This document shows, piece after piece, positions 45,607 to 55,846 of a stretch of 64,000 nucleotides of DNA. Source of the stretch: Faecalicatena contorta. GTDB taxonomy: Bacteria; Bacillota; Clostridia; Lachnospirales; Lachnospiraceae. Location: assembly GCF_021531895.1 (NCBI RefSeq), contig NZ_JAFBIX010000012.1:31022-95021 (forward strand). The letters are read 5' to 3'. Under the pieces are notes generated by a model, which worked only from the letters and a program-made list of their open reading frames with translations, searched no databases and was not told the DNA's origin. The position numbers were made by a program, and so were the translations under genes. Within the stretch, counting starts at the first letter, position 1. Every line of letters begins with the position of its first letter.

Positions 45607-46140
45607 ATGAGTAAAACGACATCAAGAGTATTATGGATTTTAGCCGGAATCTTTCTGATTATAATCGGGATCGGATGTTTGAGGAATCCTGGAGAAATTC
45701 TTTATGGTCTTCCCATTATCTTTGGAGTTGCCATGATGTTTTCCGGCATTATAGATATTGTGATATTTGCAGCCGGTCATGATTATATGGCAGGCTCTGG
45801 CTGGTTTCTTGCTGACGGCATTCTGACCATACTGATGTCTTTATTCATTTTGGGAAATGGATGGTTTACAGCAATGACTATTTCCTTTATTTTAGGAATG
45901 TGGCTGATTTTTTCAGGTATCACCAAACTGGTTAATTCTTTCGACCTTCAAAAACTGGGAGTAAAGGGCTGGGGCTGGTTTACAGTACTTGGAATCCTGC
46001 TGACTGTGATTGGTTTTCTGTCATTCACACATCCATTTGCAAGTATTGCAGCTATGGCCTGGGTAATCGGATTTTTCTTGATCCTACAGGGTATTGTATC
46101 TGTTATGCGTGGATGCTTTTCCAATCGCTTCTGGATGTAA
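45607..46140 (+). CDS. HdeD family (DUF308) membrane protein
   Basis: A 177-residue protein with six membrane segments arranged as three DUF308 hairpins (GIGCLRNPGEILYGLPIIFG; GWFLADGILTILMSLFIL). HdeD in E. coli is linked to acid resistance, but the mechanism is unknown. Downstream of hsp20 and possibly co-expressed as a stress gene. A strong terminator follows. Confidence 0.85.
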   Translation: MSKTTSRVLWILAGIFLIIIGIGCLRNPGEILYGLPIIFGVAMMFSGIIDIVIFAAGHDYMAGSGWFLADGILTILMSLFILGNGWFTAMTISFILGMWLIFSGITKLVNSFDLQKLGVKGWGWFTVLGILLTVIGFLSFTHPFASIAAMAWVIGFFLILQGIVSVMRGCFSNRFWM

Positions 46141-46197
46141 AATATAACAAAAATAACATTGCCAAGGAGGAAAAAAGGCACCTCTTCATATAGATTC

Positions 46198-46228
46198 GGC
46201 TGCATACAAAATTGTGTGCAGCCTTTTT
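46198..46228 (+). terminator. Rho-independent terminator after the HdeD-like gene
   Basis: GGCTGCATACA / TGTGTGCAGCC with a 4-nt loop and a T run. Confidence 0.85.
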
Positions 46229-46283
46229 TAACGAATAGCTAATTTCAAAAACAATTCTCTTGCTCTCTACGGATAATCTTATC

Positions 46284-47141
46284 CTACAACAATTTTTTCT
46301 TTTTAAAATAAATAAGTTCCAGAATAATTGTTATTACTGCAATTGCAATCACTGCAACATATCCGTATTTCCACTGCAGCTCTGGCATATTTACAAAATT
46401 CATACCATACCATCCAGTCAAAAGTGTCAAAGGAAGGAATAACGTTGTGACAACCGTCAGAATACACATAATCTTATTCTGCTGTGCATCTTGCTGAGAT
46501 TGGTACAATTCCCGTAACTGTAGTATATTCTCCCGAAGCAACTGTACATGGTTTTGCAGCCGTTCTGTACGAAGTGCATAACGATTCCACTGTTCTGTAT
46601 TACAGATGATAGAAATTCCATCTTGAGACTGGAGTAGATCACCAATCACAGTAAGTTGCTCATAATAGGCATCCAACTCCGAAAGTCTCTGACGATACCT
46701 TGTAAGTACTGTAAAGAAATCATCCGGAACATTTTTTATGAGCTGGTCTTCCATCTTTTCAATCTCTTTTTCTAAATGTAACAGATACAAAAGATCATTT
46801 TCAATCATCACTTCCATCATTTTAAGAAGAAACTGATCCGGCGATTTCAACTGCTGAAACTGTTCTTCTTTTTTCTCTATCCAGTGTTTCAGATCCCCAT
46901 TGCACTCAATTAAAAAAAGTTCTTTATCTGTCATGTAAAATCCACAGGAAATCTGAGATGTACGTTTTTCATTTTTTTTCGGTACTCGCAAAGTTCCCAG
47001 AATACAATCCTGATACACTTCTGCTTTGCAGTATCGGATTGATCTGATACTGTGTAATAATTCTTTATCATGCGGAAAATCCTTCTTCAATTCTCGAAAT
47101 TCATCTTCCTTTATGATCGTAAGGAACTGCAACTTCTTCAT
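46284..47141 (-). CDS. CorA-like magnesium/divalent cation transporter
   Basis: A 285-residue protein with a cytoplasmic alpha/beta and helical N-terminal domain and two C-terminal membrane segments joined by the GMN signature (GWYGMNFVNMPE), the selectivity loop of CorA pores. It ends in a basic tail. The start is ambiguous: the ATG at 47141 has a GAGAG-type site, whereas the one at 47153 abuts AAAGGAG. Confidence 0.88.
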   Translation of the reverse strand: MKKLQFLTIIKEDEFRELKKDFPHDKELLHSIRSIRYCKAEVYQDCILGTLRVPKKNEKRTSQISCGFYMTDKELFLIECNGDLKHWIEKKEEQFQQLKSPDQFLLKMMEVMIENDLLYLLHLEKEIEKMEDQLIKNVPDDFFTVLTRYRQRLSELDAYYEQLTVIGDLLQSQDGISIICNTEQWNRYALRTERLQNHVQLLRENILQLRELYQSQQDAQQNKIMCILTVVTTLFLPLTLLTGWYGMNFVNMPELQWKYGYVAVIAIAVITIILELIYFKKKKLL

Positions 47142-47384
47142 AGAATCTCTCATACTCCTTTCTTCCTTTATTCTTCTCTAGTAAATCAGGATACTCTTTA
47201 TTTTTATGAAATGCAAATACGAATTGGCAGGAACTGTCACAAGCACAATAACCAAATAGCAACATCAGACATATTAATATCGCATTCAGATGCCCAAATA
47301 CATTCTTATAATATTTTTAGTACTTTTTTAGTACCAAGAGAAAAGAAATGATTTTTTTGATTTTTCCAAGAAATAATTTAGAAT

Positions 47385-47424
47385 AAAAAAAACACCACAA
47401 AGCCTATAATCCAAGCTTTGTGGT
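47385..47424 (-). terminator. Terminator downstream of the tRNA genes
   Basis: The stem ACCACAAAGC / GCTTTGTGGT is followed on the minus strand by a run of T, ending the tRNA transcript. Confidence 0.85.
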
Positions 47425-47439
47425 ATTCATGAGTCCCAG

Positions 47440-47513
<74 letters not shown>

Positions 47514-47565
47514 ATAAAAGAACCGGACATCTTACAAGAAGACATCCGGCGCCCCTGCCAAGGAA

Positions 47566-47636
47566 CTACGGATAGAGGACTCGAACCTCTACTAACAGAG
47601 TCAGAGTCTGCTGTGCTGCCATTACACCAATCCGCA
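47566..47636 (-). tRNA. tRNA-Gln (anticodon CTG)
   Basis: A 71-nt cloverleaf on the minus strand: acceptor TGCGGAT / ATCCGTA with the U1-A72 pair and G73 typical of tRNA-Gln, anticodon loop CTCTGAC, T-arm AGAGG-TTCGAGT-CCTCT. It is 52 bp upstream of tRNA-Pro and probably co-transcribed. Confidence 0.92.
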
Positions 47637-47794
47637 ATGTGTTTCCAGCGAACATATTATATTATACCAAGTTTTTCAAAAAAAGCAACCCCTTTTTTTA
47701 TTTTTTTTCATTTTTCTCGAATTTTTCTTCTACCTCCAAAACAACTGCGCACACTCCACACACGAGAACGTCGCACAGCTTGAGATTGTCAGGT

Positions 47795-47839
47795 GTTAGG
47801 ATAGGCACCGGACATTCAAGCATCCTGAGCCATCCTAAC
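47795..47839. repeat. Hairpin downstream of dapL
   Basis: GTTAGGATAGGC and GCCATCCTAAC form an 11-bp stem with one bulge around a 22-nt loop. There is no T run on the minus strand, so it is not a standard terminator. The rest of the 47637-47872 gap is a T-rich stretch with nothing recognised. Confidence 0.4.
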
Positions 47840-47872
47840 GCTTTGACTTCTCAGCCTGCAGACTTTCTCGCC

Positions 47873-49087
47873 CTAGATCCTCTTAATTCTCTCAATTGCT
47901 GCTACGGTATTCTCATAAGAACCAAATGCAGTCAGTCTGAAGTATCCTTCTCCGCTTGGACCGAATCCTGATCCAGGAGTACCTACTACATTTGCTTTTT
48001 CCAGCAGATAATCAAAGAATTCCCAGGAGGTCATTCCATCTGGAGTCTGCAGCCAGATATATGGTGCATTGACACCACCAGATACGTTATAACCAGCTCC
48101 TTTTAATCCTTCATAGATTGTCTTTGCATTCTTCATATAATAAGCGACCTGCTCTTTTAACTGGGCTTTTCCGGCTTCTGAGTATACTGCCTCTCCGGCT
48201 TTCTGTACGATGTATGGAGCTCCATTATATTTTGTGCCGTGACGTCTTGCCCACAGAGAATGCAACATCACATCTCCACTCTTTACGTCTTTTGGAATAA
48301 CGGTTGCGCCAAGTCTTACTCCTGTAAATCCTGCATTCTTCGAGAAACTTCTAAGCTCGATCGCACAGGTTCTTGCACCTTCACACTCGTAGATACTGTG
48401 TGGAACATTTTCTTCGGAAATATATGCTTCATAAGCTGCATCGTAGATGATAACTGCACCAACTTTATTGGCATAATCAACCCATTCCTGTAGCTGATCC
48501 TTGGTAATCGTAGATCCGGTCGGGTTATTTGGGAAGCACAGATAGATGATATCTGGTGTCTCTTTTGGAAGTTCTGGCGCAAAGTTTGTCTCCTTGGTAC
48601 ATGGCATATAGATAACATTACTCCAAGTTTCTGTCTTTGCATCGTAAGTACCTGTACGTCCAGCCATTACGTTTGTATCTACATATACTGGATATACCGG
48701 GTCACATACGGCAATCTTATTGTCTTTTGCAAAGATTTCCTGAATATTACCAGAGTCACATTTTGCTCCATCGGAAATAAAGATCTCATCTGCCTTAATA
48801 TCACAGCCTCTATTCTGATAATCATTTTTTGCCATAGCGCTTCTTAAGAATTCGTATCCAAGATCCGGTGCATATCCATGGAAAGTCTCAGCATGCGCCA
48901 TCTCATCTACCGCACTGTGTAACGCATCAATGATCGCAGGTGCCAAAGGCTGAGTTACATCTCCGATTCCAAGACGTATAATACTTTTATCTGGATTTGC
49001 CTCCTGAAAAGCTGCTACTTTCTTACCAATCGTCGAAAAAAGATAACTTCCTGGTAATTTCAAATAATCTTCGTTTACTTTAAACAT
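47873..49087 (-). CDS. dapL: LL-diaminopimelate aminotransferase
   Basis: A 404-residue class I aminotransferase that converts tetrahydrodipicolinate to LL-diaminopimelate in one step for lysine and peptidoglycan synthesis. DapL features: [43 protein letters not shown] and the PLP lysine in [15 protein letters not shown]. The start is the ATG at 49087; the frame to 49162 overlaps dapF. dapF lies 43 bp upstream, giving the next pathway step. Confidence 0.95.
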   Translation of the reverse strand: MFKVNEDYLKLPGSYLFSTIGKKVAAFQEANPDKSIIRLGIGDVTQPLAPAIIDALHSAVDEMAHAETFHGYAPDLGYEFLRSAMAKNDYQNRGCDIKADEIFISDGAKCDSGNIQEIFAKDNKIAVCDPVYPVYVDTNVMAGRTGTYDAKTETWSNVIYMPCTKETNFAPELPKETPDIIYLCFPNNPTGSTITKDQLQEWVDYANKVGAVIIYDAAYEAYISEENVPHSIYECEGARTCAIELRSFSKNAGFTGVRLGATVIPKDVKSGDVMLHSLWARRHGTKYNGAPYIVQKAGEAVYSEAGKAQLKEQVAYYMKNAKTIYEGLKGAGYNVSGGVNAPYIWLQTPDGMTSWEFFDYLLEKANVVGTPGSGFGPSGEGYFRLTAFGSYENTVAAIERIKRI

Positions 49088-49130
49088 TGTTCTTTCTCCT
49101 TCTCTTTTTCTCATATACATTGATTCTAAG

Positions 49131-49976
49131 CTATAGAATGCCAGAAATATCAATCTCTCCATCGAATACGGTTGCTGCAGGTCCTGTCATATAGACCTTG
49201 TCGGCTTCCTGATCCCATTCAATCTGCAGATCTCCACCTAATAACTGAATCGTTACTTTATGATCGGTCAGTCCATTTAAGATACTGGATACAGCCACTG
49301 CACAAGCTCCGGTTCCACATGCCAGTGTCTCTCCGGAACCTCTCTCCCACACACGCATTTCTACCGTCTGTCTGTCAATGACTCTGGCAAATTCTGTGTT
49401 GATTCGCTTTGGAAAACGTTCATGATTCTCGAATTTTGGTCCGATTTTTTCGATATCAAGTCCTTTTACATCGTCCATATATACCACCGCATGCGGATTT
49501 CCCATGGATACACCTGTCATCCGATATTCCATCTGATCTACTACGATTGGCTCGTTGACCACACGGTTCCCCTCTGCAATAATTGGAATATTTTCCGGTT
49601 TTAATTCCGGTCTGCCCATATCGACCTTGACCAACGCTACTTTTCCATCTTTTACTGTGAGATCCAGATATTTAATACCTCCAAGGGTCTCTACAGAGAT
49701 ACTTGTCTTATCTGTAAGTCCATAATCATATACATATTTTGCAACACAGCGGATTCCGTTACCACACATCTCGCCCCTCGAACCATCTGCGTTATACATC
49801 TCCATCTCAAAATCTGCCACTTCTGACGGGTTTATCATAATCAATCCATCAGATCCGATTCCGAAATGTCTGTCACTCACATACTTCGCAACTTCCGGAG
49901 GATTCTCAATCTTTTCCCGGAAACAATTTACATAGACATAATCATTTCCCAGTCCCTGCATCTTTGTAAACTTCAT
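49131..49976 (-). CDS. dapF: Diaminopimelate epimerase
   Basis: A 281-residue PLP-independent epimerase of LL- to meso-diaminopimelate. The two catalytic cysteines are in [10 protein letters not shown] and ACGTGACA. The N-terminus [16 protein letters not shown] is typical; AAGGAG precedes the start. Confidence 0.96.
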   Translation of the reverse strand: MKFTKMQGLGNDYVYVNCFREKIENPPEVAKYVSDRHFGIGSDGLIMINPSEVADFEMEMYNADGSRGEMCGNGIRCVAKYVYDYGLTDKTSISVETLGGIKYLDLTVKDGKVALVKVDMGRPELKPENIPIIAEGNRVVNEPIVVDQMEYRMTGVSMGNPHAVVYMDDVKGLDIEKIGPKFENHERFPKRINTEFARVIDRQTVEMRVWERGSGETLACGTGACAVAVSSILNGLTDHKVTIQLLGGDLQIEWDQEADKVYMTGPAATVFDGEIDISGIL

Positions 49977-49992
49977 ATTAATCTCCTTATTC

Positions 49993-50541
49993 CTATTCGG
50001 CCATAATGCTTAATACCATCTCTGCTGTCTCGACCATATTCGTTCCGCTGTCCATACTACTCTTCTGTAGATATCTGTGCGCTTCTTCCTCTGACATATT
50101 ATTACGCGCCATCAACAATTCCTTAGCTTTATTAATCAAAGCCTGCTGTTCTGGATTCCGGTTCTTCTGCTGTAACTTTCTCTTCTTCCGCCTTCTGTCT
50201 ATGGAACGAAGCATCATCTCCATCGTATTGATCAGATCATATACTTTAATCGGCATTGACAATCCTACAACCCCTTCGATCAGACCATTGCTCCATTTTT
50301 CCTGAGACGCGATTAATAACATCTCAAAATTATCCGGCAGATATTCACGAAGTTCCGTGTACATCATATCCTTCAGCTTATAGCCACATATCACTATTCC
50401 TTCATCTACAGTATCTGCATAATGCATTGCCTGGGCACCTGTAGTGCATACCCCGGTCACATCCATGCCTCCTCGTACTAACAGGTTGCGAATATTCGTT
50501 GCATTATCCCGATTTGGAAATACAACAATAATACCAACCAA
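49993..50541 (-). CDS. ANTAR-domain RNA-binding regulator with degenerate receiver
   Basis: A 182-residue protein with an N-terminal receiver-like domain (1-120) and a C-terminal ANTAR domain (about 125-182; [31 protein letters not shown]), which binds paired RNA hairpins to prevent termination. The receiver lacks the normal phospho-acceptor: the equivalent strand reads [10 protein letters not shown]. It starts at a TTG behind GGGGGTG. It lies 61 bp downstream of glnA, whose leader contains a terminator; ANTAR control of glnA is known in Clostridia, so glnA is the likely target. Confidence 0.88.
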   Translation of the reverse strand: MVGIIVVFPNRDNATNIRNLLVRGGMDVTGVCTTGAQAMHYADTVDEGIVICGYKLKDMMYTELREYLPDNFEMLLIASQEKWSNGLIEGVVGLSMPIKVYDLINTMEMMLRSIDRRRKKRKLQQKNRNPEQQALINKAKELLMARNNMSEEEAHRYLQKSSMDSGTNMVETAEMVLSIMAE

Positions 50542-50602
50542 ACTTACACCCCCTGTTATCTCCGTCTTCCTTTGAATTGTCTACGTGTTTCAACAGGAGT
50601 AT

Positions 50603-51934
50603 TTACAGGCGGTGTAAGTACTTGCCAAGCTCCCATTCTGTAACCTGTGCACGATAATCTTCATATTCTTTTGTCTTTGCTTTAATATATTTCTTTGACA
50701 GATCTTCTCCCAAGACATCCTGAATAAAGGCATCTTTTTCGAATTCTTTTGCTGCTTCCAGAAGACTTCCCGGAAGATTCTCGATTCCTGCATCCATTCT
50801 CTCCTGTTCTGTCATCTCATAGATATTACAGTCAATACTGTGAGGAGGCATAATCTCATGCTTAATTCCATCCAGCCCTGCTGCCAGACATACCGCAAGA
50901 GCCAGATATGGATTTGCTGAAGGATCCGGGCTTCTAAGTTCCACTCTTGTTCCTTCTCCCCGGCTTCCCGGAATCCGAATCAATGGTGTCCTGTTCTTTG
51001 CAGACCACGCAATATAAACCGGAGCTTCATATCCTGGAATCAGACGTTTATAGGAATTTACGATTGGATTCGTAATAAAACTGATTGCCTTCATATGCTT
51101 CATGATTCCACCTATAAAGTAATATGCCTCTTTACTCAACCCATTTGAATCCTTTTTATCCTGGAATGCATTGATTCCATCTCTGCTCAGCGACATATTC
51201 AGATGCATTCCTGAACCATTGATTCCATATTTTGGTTTTGGCATAAATGTAGCATGCAGACCGTGGCGCTTTGCAATTGTCTTCACGACCAGTTTAAATG
51301 TCATAATATTATCCGCGGTTGCCAATGCCTCATCATAGCGGAAATCAATCTCATGCTGTGCCGGTGCCACTTCGTGATGGGATGCTTCAATCTCAAAGTC
51401 CATATCTTCCAGAGTTAATACCATGTCTCGTCTTGCATTTTCTCCCAGGTCTAAAGGTCCCAAATCAAAGTAACTTGCACATTCGTGTGACAAAGTCGTC
51501 GGAAGGCCATCATCATCGGTATGGAACAGGAAAAATTCACATTCCGGTCCTACATTAAATTCATACCCCATGCTTCTGGCTTCCGTCATAACTTTTTTCA
51601 AGATATATCTCGGATCACTCTCAAAAGCAGTTCCGTCCGTCTTATATACATCACAGATCAACCTCGCTACCTTCCCCTGTTGTGGTCTCCACGGAAAGAT
51701 CTCAAAAGTATTCAAATCTGGATAAAGATACATATCCGATTCTTCAATCCTTGCGAATCCTTCTATGGAAGAGCCATCAAACATAATCTGATTATCCAAT
51801 GCCTTCTCCAACTGACTGGTGGTAATTGCAACATTCTTCATTGTTCCAAAGATATCTGTGAACTGCAGGCGGATAAATCCCACATCCTCTTCTTCCACCA
51901 TTCTCAAAATATCTTTTCTCGTATAATTATTCAT
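50603..51934 (-). CDS. glnA: Glutamine synthetase type I
   Basis: A 443-residue GSI-alpha enzyme that makes glutamine from glutamate, ammonia and ATP. Visible motifs are [10 protein letters not shown] (metal Glu), [11 protein letters not shown], the [14 protein letters not shown] region and [17 protein letters not shown]. The adenylylation segment of GSI-beta enzymes is absent. It starts behind AGGAGG. A strong promoter at 52053 and a leader terminator at 52008 precede it, and an ANTAR protein gene follows. Confidence 0.96.
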   Translation of the reverse strand: MNNYTRKDILRMVEEEDVGFIRLQFTDIFGTMKNVAITTSQLEKALDNQIMFDGSSIEGFARIEESDMYLYPDLNTFEIFPWRPQQGKVARLICDVYKTDGTAFESDPRYILKKVMTEARSMGYEFNVGPECEFFLFHTDDDGLPTTLSHECASYFDLGPLDLGENARRDMVLTLEDMDFEIEASHHEVAPAQHEIDFRYDEALATADNIMTFKLVVKTIAKRHGLHATFMPKPKYGINGSGMHLNMSLSRDGINAFQDKKDSNGLSKEAYYFIGGIMKHMKAISFITNPIVNSYKRLIPGYEAPVYIAWSAKNRTPLIRIPGSRGEGTRVELRSPDPSANPYLALAVCLAAGLDGIKHEIMPPHSIDCNIYEMTEQERMDAGIENLPGSLLEAAKEFEKDAFIQDVLGEDLSKKYIKAKTKEYEDYRAQVTEWELGKYLHRL

Positions 51935-52000
51935 GATTTTTTCCTCCTAATTATATAAGTACTTCTTCCAGATGTCTTTTCTTATCTGCCTGATTTATAT

Positions 52001-52035
52001 AAAAATGGGCGCTCTCATGCCATGATGAAAACGCC
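52001..52035 (-). promoter_or_regulatory. glnA leader terminator/attenuator hairpin
   Basis: On the minus strand GGCGTTTTCAT / ATGAGAGCGCC forms an 11-bp stem with a 6-nt loop (CATGGC, G at position 4), followed by five T. It lies between the promoter (-10 at 52053) and glnA, so transcripts would stop unless antiterminated. The ANTAR protein encoded after glnA is the obvious candidate, although the loop lacks the A at position 1 of the published ANTAR RNA motif. Confidence 0.75.
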
Positions 52036-52052
52036 TTTGTTTTACTTCTTAG

Positions 52053-52081
52053 ATTATAGATAGAAAAAGGCACTTTGTCAA
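52053..52081 (-). promoter_or_regulatory. Consensus promoter of glnA
   Basis: TTGACA (52076-52081) and TATAAT (52053-52058) on the minus strand with a 17-bp spacer, a full consensus. The -35 lies in the 3' arm of the upstream gene's terminator hairpin. Confidence 0.88.
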
Positions 52082-52095
52082 CGTGACAAAATGCC
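52064..52095 (-). terminator. Terminator of the small membrane protein gene, overlapping the glnA -35
   Basis: GGCATTTTGTCA / TGACAAAGTGCC with a short loop, followed by five T on the minus strand. The palindrome could also serve as an operator, as it covers the glnA -35. Confidence 0.75.
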
Positions 52096-52116
52096 TAAGA
52101 TTCTGCAAATCATGCT

Positions 52117-52326
52117 CTAATCTTCGTCATCTAACCAATAGCCGTCATCCGTCTGTACATAAGAATTCCCATTATTGTTGCCACAGCTGATTCCCCTTTT
52201 AATCGGAGCCAGCAAAAATCCATACACAATTCCTGCCAGCACTGCGCATAAGATTACCAGTACTTTCTCTGCAGGGGTCCAGTCTCTTGCCAGAAAATCC
52301 TTTATACTTTGCCATATTTCTTTCAT
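52117..52326 (-). CDS. Small single-span membrane protein of unknown function
   Basis: A 69-residue protein: amphipathic N-terminus (KEIWQSIKDFLARDWTP), one membrane segment (about 22-42) and an acidic Asn/Gly-rich tail ending DDGYWLDDED. I do not recognise a family. The start is the ATG at 52326, behind AAAGGAGG. Confidence 0.7.
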   Translation of the reverse strand: MKEIWQSIKDFLARDWTPAEKVLVILCAVLAGIVYGFLLAPIKRGISCGNNNGNSYVQTDDGYWLDDED

Positions 52327-52497
52327 AGTGATACCTCCTTTATTCATTATATATACCCTTCATTTTCTGATTACATATACCTGTGTTCATTATAGCAGAT
52401 TTTGCTCTTTGACAAAAGCAAATATTACATTTCCGAATTGAAATATCATTTTATTTTTGATAGAATATAGATATTCTACGAATGAGGTGAAAGAATT

Positions 52498-53142
52498 ATG
52501 GGACTTGCAATACCTATCGAAACAAGTGCGCGCCACATTCATCTGTGTCGCGAGGATTTTAATATATTATTTGGCGAAGACCGTGATCTGACATTTAAAG
52601 CCGAGTTAAGCCAGCCTGGACAATACGTCTGCAAAGAACGTGTTGCTGTCAGAGGTCCTAAGGGTTCCTTTGAAAAAGTTGCTGTGCTCGGTCCCTTTCG
52701 TAACGAAACGCAAGTAGAAATCTCCATGACAGATTCCCGCAAGCTTGGTATCCCCGGTGTCATCCGTCAGTCTGGTGACACAGCCGGTACTCCTGGCTGT
52801 GTCCTGGAAGGCCCGAACGGGAGCATCGAACTCGACCACGGTGTTATTGTTGCCAAGCGTCATATCCATATGACTCCTGTGCAGGCTATTCAGTTAAATG
52901 TCAAAGATAATGACGAAGTTTTCGTAATTATGGAGAGTTTCGAACGTTCATTAATTTTTGCTGATGTTGTTGTCCGTGTGAATCCGAATTTTGCACTGGC
53001 AATGCATGTTGACACCGACGAGGCCAACGCTTTTGCCAATGACAACCATCCAACCGGAGCATTGTTAAAACTCTTCGGCGGACGAACCTACAATCTTCAG
53101 AAATGGGCAGAAGAAGTTCAGAACGGCATCAATCGTTTTTAA
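52498..53142 (+). CDS. pduL: Phosphate propanoyltransferase/phosphotransacetylase PduL-type
   Basis: A 214-residue protein with the two PduL half-domains. Zn-binding His motifs are SARHIHLC (near residue 12) and AKRHIHM (near residue 120); LSQPGQYVCKERV, VLGPFRNETQVEIS and RQSGDTAGTPGC are conserved. It interconverts acyl-CoA and acyl phosphate. No microcompartment shell genes are nearby and the N-terminus has no evident encapsulation extension, so it may serve as the general phosphotransacetylase in acetate formation (inference). Confidence 0.9.
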   Translation: MGLAIPIETSARHIHLCREDFNILFGEDRDLTFKAELSQPGQYVCKERVAVRGPKGSFEKVAVLGPFRNETQVEISMTDSRKLGIPGVIRQSGDTAGTPGCVLEGPNGSIELDHGVIVAKRHIHMTPVQAIQLNVKDNDEVFVIMESFERSLIFADVVVRVNPNFALAMHVDTDEANAFANDNHPTGALLKLFGGRTYNLQKWAEEVQNGINRF

Positions 53143-53902
53143 TCTGACGCCCGGTCACATCCATATGATAATCTTCTTTATAAATCAATTCTGACACCGG
53201 AACGATCTGATAGCCTTGTTCTTCTAAACCTGTCAGCAATTGTTCCAGTGCCTGTGCAGTATATTTTGCACCGTTATGACAGAGAATGATAGCACCGTTT
53301 TTTAGATCTTTATGGTTTAATACGGTGTCTATGATACTTTGTACTCCATAGTCTTTCCAATCCAAACTATCCACGGACCACTGAATCGGATAATATCCGC
53401 ATTCCTGTGCAGTCCGAACCACCTCATCATCATAATCTCCATAAGGCGGACGGAAGAGCTGCATCTCCACTCCCGTCAGTTCTTTTACTCTCTCATGGAC
53501 TTTCATGATCTCTTCTTTCTGCTCTTCTTTCGATAATTGCGACATATTCTTATGGTTCTCACTGTGATTTCCAAGATCATGCCCGGCTTCCTTTATTGCT
53601 TTGACATCCTCTGGATATTTTTCCACCCATCCGCCAGTCATAAAGAAAGTCACATGGACATTGTGTTTTTTTAAGATGTCCAGAATCTTCTGCGTATCTT
53701 CATCTCCCCAGGCCGCATCAAAGCTTAACGCTACTTTTTTCTCCGATGTCTCCACAGAATAGATAGGAAGCTCCCTTCCATTTACATTACTGGAAACGGT
53801 CGTGTAACTGGAAATATACTTGTAGGAACCTGACAGAGCAATAAGCAGTACCATTGCAAACACTCCGTAATTCTTCCATTTTCTCTTATTTTCTTCTTTC
53901 AT
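53129..53902 (-). CDS. Polysaccharide deacetylase, PdaB-like
   Basis: A 257-residue protein with an N-terminal membrane anchor (about 12-30) and an extracytoplasmic NodB domain. Motif 1 reads SFDAAWGDEDT (metal Asp retained, in the form seen in sporulation PdaB), motif 2 NHSENHK gives the two His, and motif 3 RPPYGDYD follows. It probably trims N-acetyl groups from peptidoglycan, perhaps in sporulation. The 3' end overlaps pduL by 14 bp tail to tail. Confidence 0.87.
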   Translation of the reverse strand: MKEENKRKWKNYGVFAMVLLIALSGSYKYISSYTTVSSNVNGRELPIYSVETSEKKVALSFDAAWGDEDTQKILDILKKHNVHVTFFMTGGWVEKYPEDVKAIKEAGHDLGNHSENHKNMSQLSKEEQKEEIMKVHERVKELTGVEMQLFRPPYGDYDDEVVRTAQECGYYPIQWSVDSLDWKDYGVQSIIDTVLNHKDLKNGAIILCHNGAKYTAQALEQLLTGLEEQGYQIVPVSELIYKEDYHMDVTGRQIKND

Positions 53903-53989
53903 AAATAAGACTCCAGCCATACATTTACTACTAATATATGTATCTGGATTTTGTCCTACCTCTTCAAATCTTTCTTATTCTCCCAAAAG

Positions 53990-54019
53990 AAAAAGGATGC
54001 ACTTTTTCATAGCACATCC
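53990..54019 (-). terminator. Terminator of the pip-eamA operon
   Basis: GGATGTGCT / AGTGCATCC with a T run on the minus strand, just after the EamA stop codon. Confidence 0.75.
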
Positions 54020-54023
54020 CCTT

Positions 54024-54908
54024 TTACATTGCATTAATGTTTAATATAAACATTGTAGAAAGTACAAGAACAAATCCCACTACATCAACCATCTGAAAGC
54101 TGGTCCCCAGAAATACTGCCGCCAAGATGGTAGCTGCAACTGGTTCCACACTGGACAGTAGTCCTGCATACACCGAACCAACACTTTTCAGTGCAGCAAG
54201 ATAAAAGCAAAATGGTAAAATGGTTCCCATAATAACAATTGCGAAAAATCCAGCTATAACTATCCAGTCAATCTCTATCTCATATCTCCAGGGCCTTATC
54301 GCAATCATGAGAGTTGCTCCGCCCACAACCATAGCCCATGCGCAGATAATCTCAGCCGGGAATTTCTTAAGTAGCGGTCCTGGAAGCACACCATAAAAGC
54401 AAGTGGTAAGGGCCAGAATCATGCCTAGAATAATTCCTTTGGGAGAAATCGACAATTCATGGATATTGCCATGGGTTGCCACCAGGAAAATTCCCGATAT
54501 GGAGCACAATACCGCTATGATTTCTTTCGTTTTGGGTGCCACTCTGTAAATCACCGCAAAATATAAAATCAAGATTGCCGGGTTCAGATATTGGAAAATA
54601 GTAGCTGTTCCAGCATTAGTCTCCTGCACTGCCGCAAAAAAAGAATACTGCATTCCCATCATTCCCAGAATGGAAAATGCTACTTGCCGGACTCCATCGC
54701 TCTTGTCCTTCCATACCTCAAACGGTTTTTCCTTTTTGATCAATACTGCATAAAGAAACAGAAGAATCCCAGCCGTCACTAATCGGTATGGAACCAGCCA
54801 GGTAGAAGTAATTCCTTTATGTTGGAACAAAAATTGTGCTATGGGGCTTGTTCCGCCCCATAGCAACCCTGCCGCAAATGCGGCGATAAAGCCTTTTTTT
54901 CTAGTCAT
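54024..54908 (-). CDS. EamA/DMT family transporter
   Basis: A 294-residue protein with ten membrane segments in two EamA repeats (FAAGLLWGGTSPIAQFLF; YAGLLSSVEPVAATILAAVFLG). Its start overlaps the peptidase gene by 8 bp, so the two are coupled; export of an amino acid or similar metabolite is possible but not shown. Confidence 0.88.
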   Translation of the reverse strand: MTRKKGFIAAFAAGLLWGGTSPIAQFLFQHKGITSTWLVPYRLVTAGILLFLYAVLIKKEKPFEVWKDKSDGVRQVAFSILGMMGMQYSFFAAVQETNAGTATIFQYLNPAILILYFAVIYRVAPKTKEIIAVLCSISGIFLVATHGNIHELSISPKGIILGMILALTTCFYGVLPGPLLKKFPAEIICAWAMVVGGATLMIAIRPWRYEIEIDWIVIAGFFAIVIMGTILPFCFYLAALKSVGSVYAGLLSSVEPVAATILAAVFLGTSFQMVDVVGFVLVLSTMFILNINAM

Positions 54909-55785
54909 TTGCGTTCAGCCATTCCTTCATTAGCTCAACATATCTGTCATTATCCTCTACGAAACACATATGACGACAGGTACGGAACAATTCCCATCTG
55001 GAATTCGGGATTCTGTCATACATATATTTTGCGATATATGGTGTACACAGATCATTACCGCCATTAATCACAAGTGTTGGCTCTTTGATATCTTTTAACT
55101 GTTCTGTAACATCGTAATCTTTCAATGTTCCCATAGGAGTATATTCATTCGGGCCCCATCCCACTACATAAGATTCTCCGCCTTTTTTCACCGGACGGCG
55201 CAGACATTCTGGTGAATCCTCTGTAACAGCTCCTGCTGCATGACGAAGCATATATTCCGTCTCTGCTGCCTGATATGCCGGATCACTGTAATCATTGGTA
55301 GATGTTGCTTTCTCAATTGCATCCTGCATCTCCTGCGGAAGTTCCTTAATCATACGATGCTGTTCAATTCCCCACATCCAGGAAGCCGGAAGTGTGCTGG
55401 AAAGAATCAGGCTCTTAAGTCCTTCTGGCTTATGATTACATACATAATCCAAAAGCAACATTCCACCCCAGGACTGTCCCAAAAGGTGCATCTCATCCAG
55501 TCCTAGATGTTCTCTTAAAGCAATCAACTCGTTAATCCATGTCTCTGCATTCCACAGATCCGGACGATTCTCTACATAAGATTCTCCACATCCAATCTGA
55601 TCATACATGACAATCTGACGTCCATCTTCCTCTGCCAGTCTGTCTAACACTTCAAAATAATTGTGGGTAGATCCTGGCCCGCCATGTAATAATACCAATG
55701 GCTTCTTATCTCCAGTTTTCTTTCCTACAATACGATAATAAGTTTTGTACTCCAGGTATGGCATATAGCCTTCTTTAATCTCCAT
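54901..55785 (-). CDS. pip: Proline iminopeptidase family alpha/beta hydrolase
   Basis: A 294-residue S33 peptidase with oxyanion motif LLHGGPGSTHNY, nucleophile elbow GQSWGG, Asp in GGNDLCTP and catalytic His in CRHMCFVED. It releases N-terminal proline from peptides. Operon with the EamA gene. Confidence 0.9.
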   Translation of the reverse strand: MEIKEGYMPYLEYKTYYRIVGKKTGDKKPLVLLHGGPGSTHNYFEVLDRLAEEDGRQIVMYDQIGCGESYVENRPDLWNAETWINELIALREHLGLDEMHLLGQSWGGMLLLDYVCNHKPEGLKSLILSSTLPASWMWGIEQHRMIKELPQEMQDAIEKATSTNDYSDPAYQAAETEYMLRHAAGAVTEDSPECLRRPVKKGGESYVVGWGPNEYTPMGTLKDYDVTEQLKDIKEPTLVINGGNDLCTPYIAKYMYDRIPNSRWELFRTCRHMCFVEDNDRYVELMKEWLNAND

Positions 55786-55846
55786 AGTTGAAAACCCCCT
55801 TTTTCTTCTTTCCCTATTATAATTAATTTATTTTCAAATAGCAATA

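Noticed and set aside
52498..53920. Ethanolamine or propanediol microcompartment locus around pduL
   Set aside because: No shell proteins, dehydratase, aldehyde dehydrogenase or cobalamin genes flank it.
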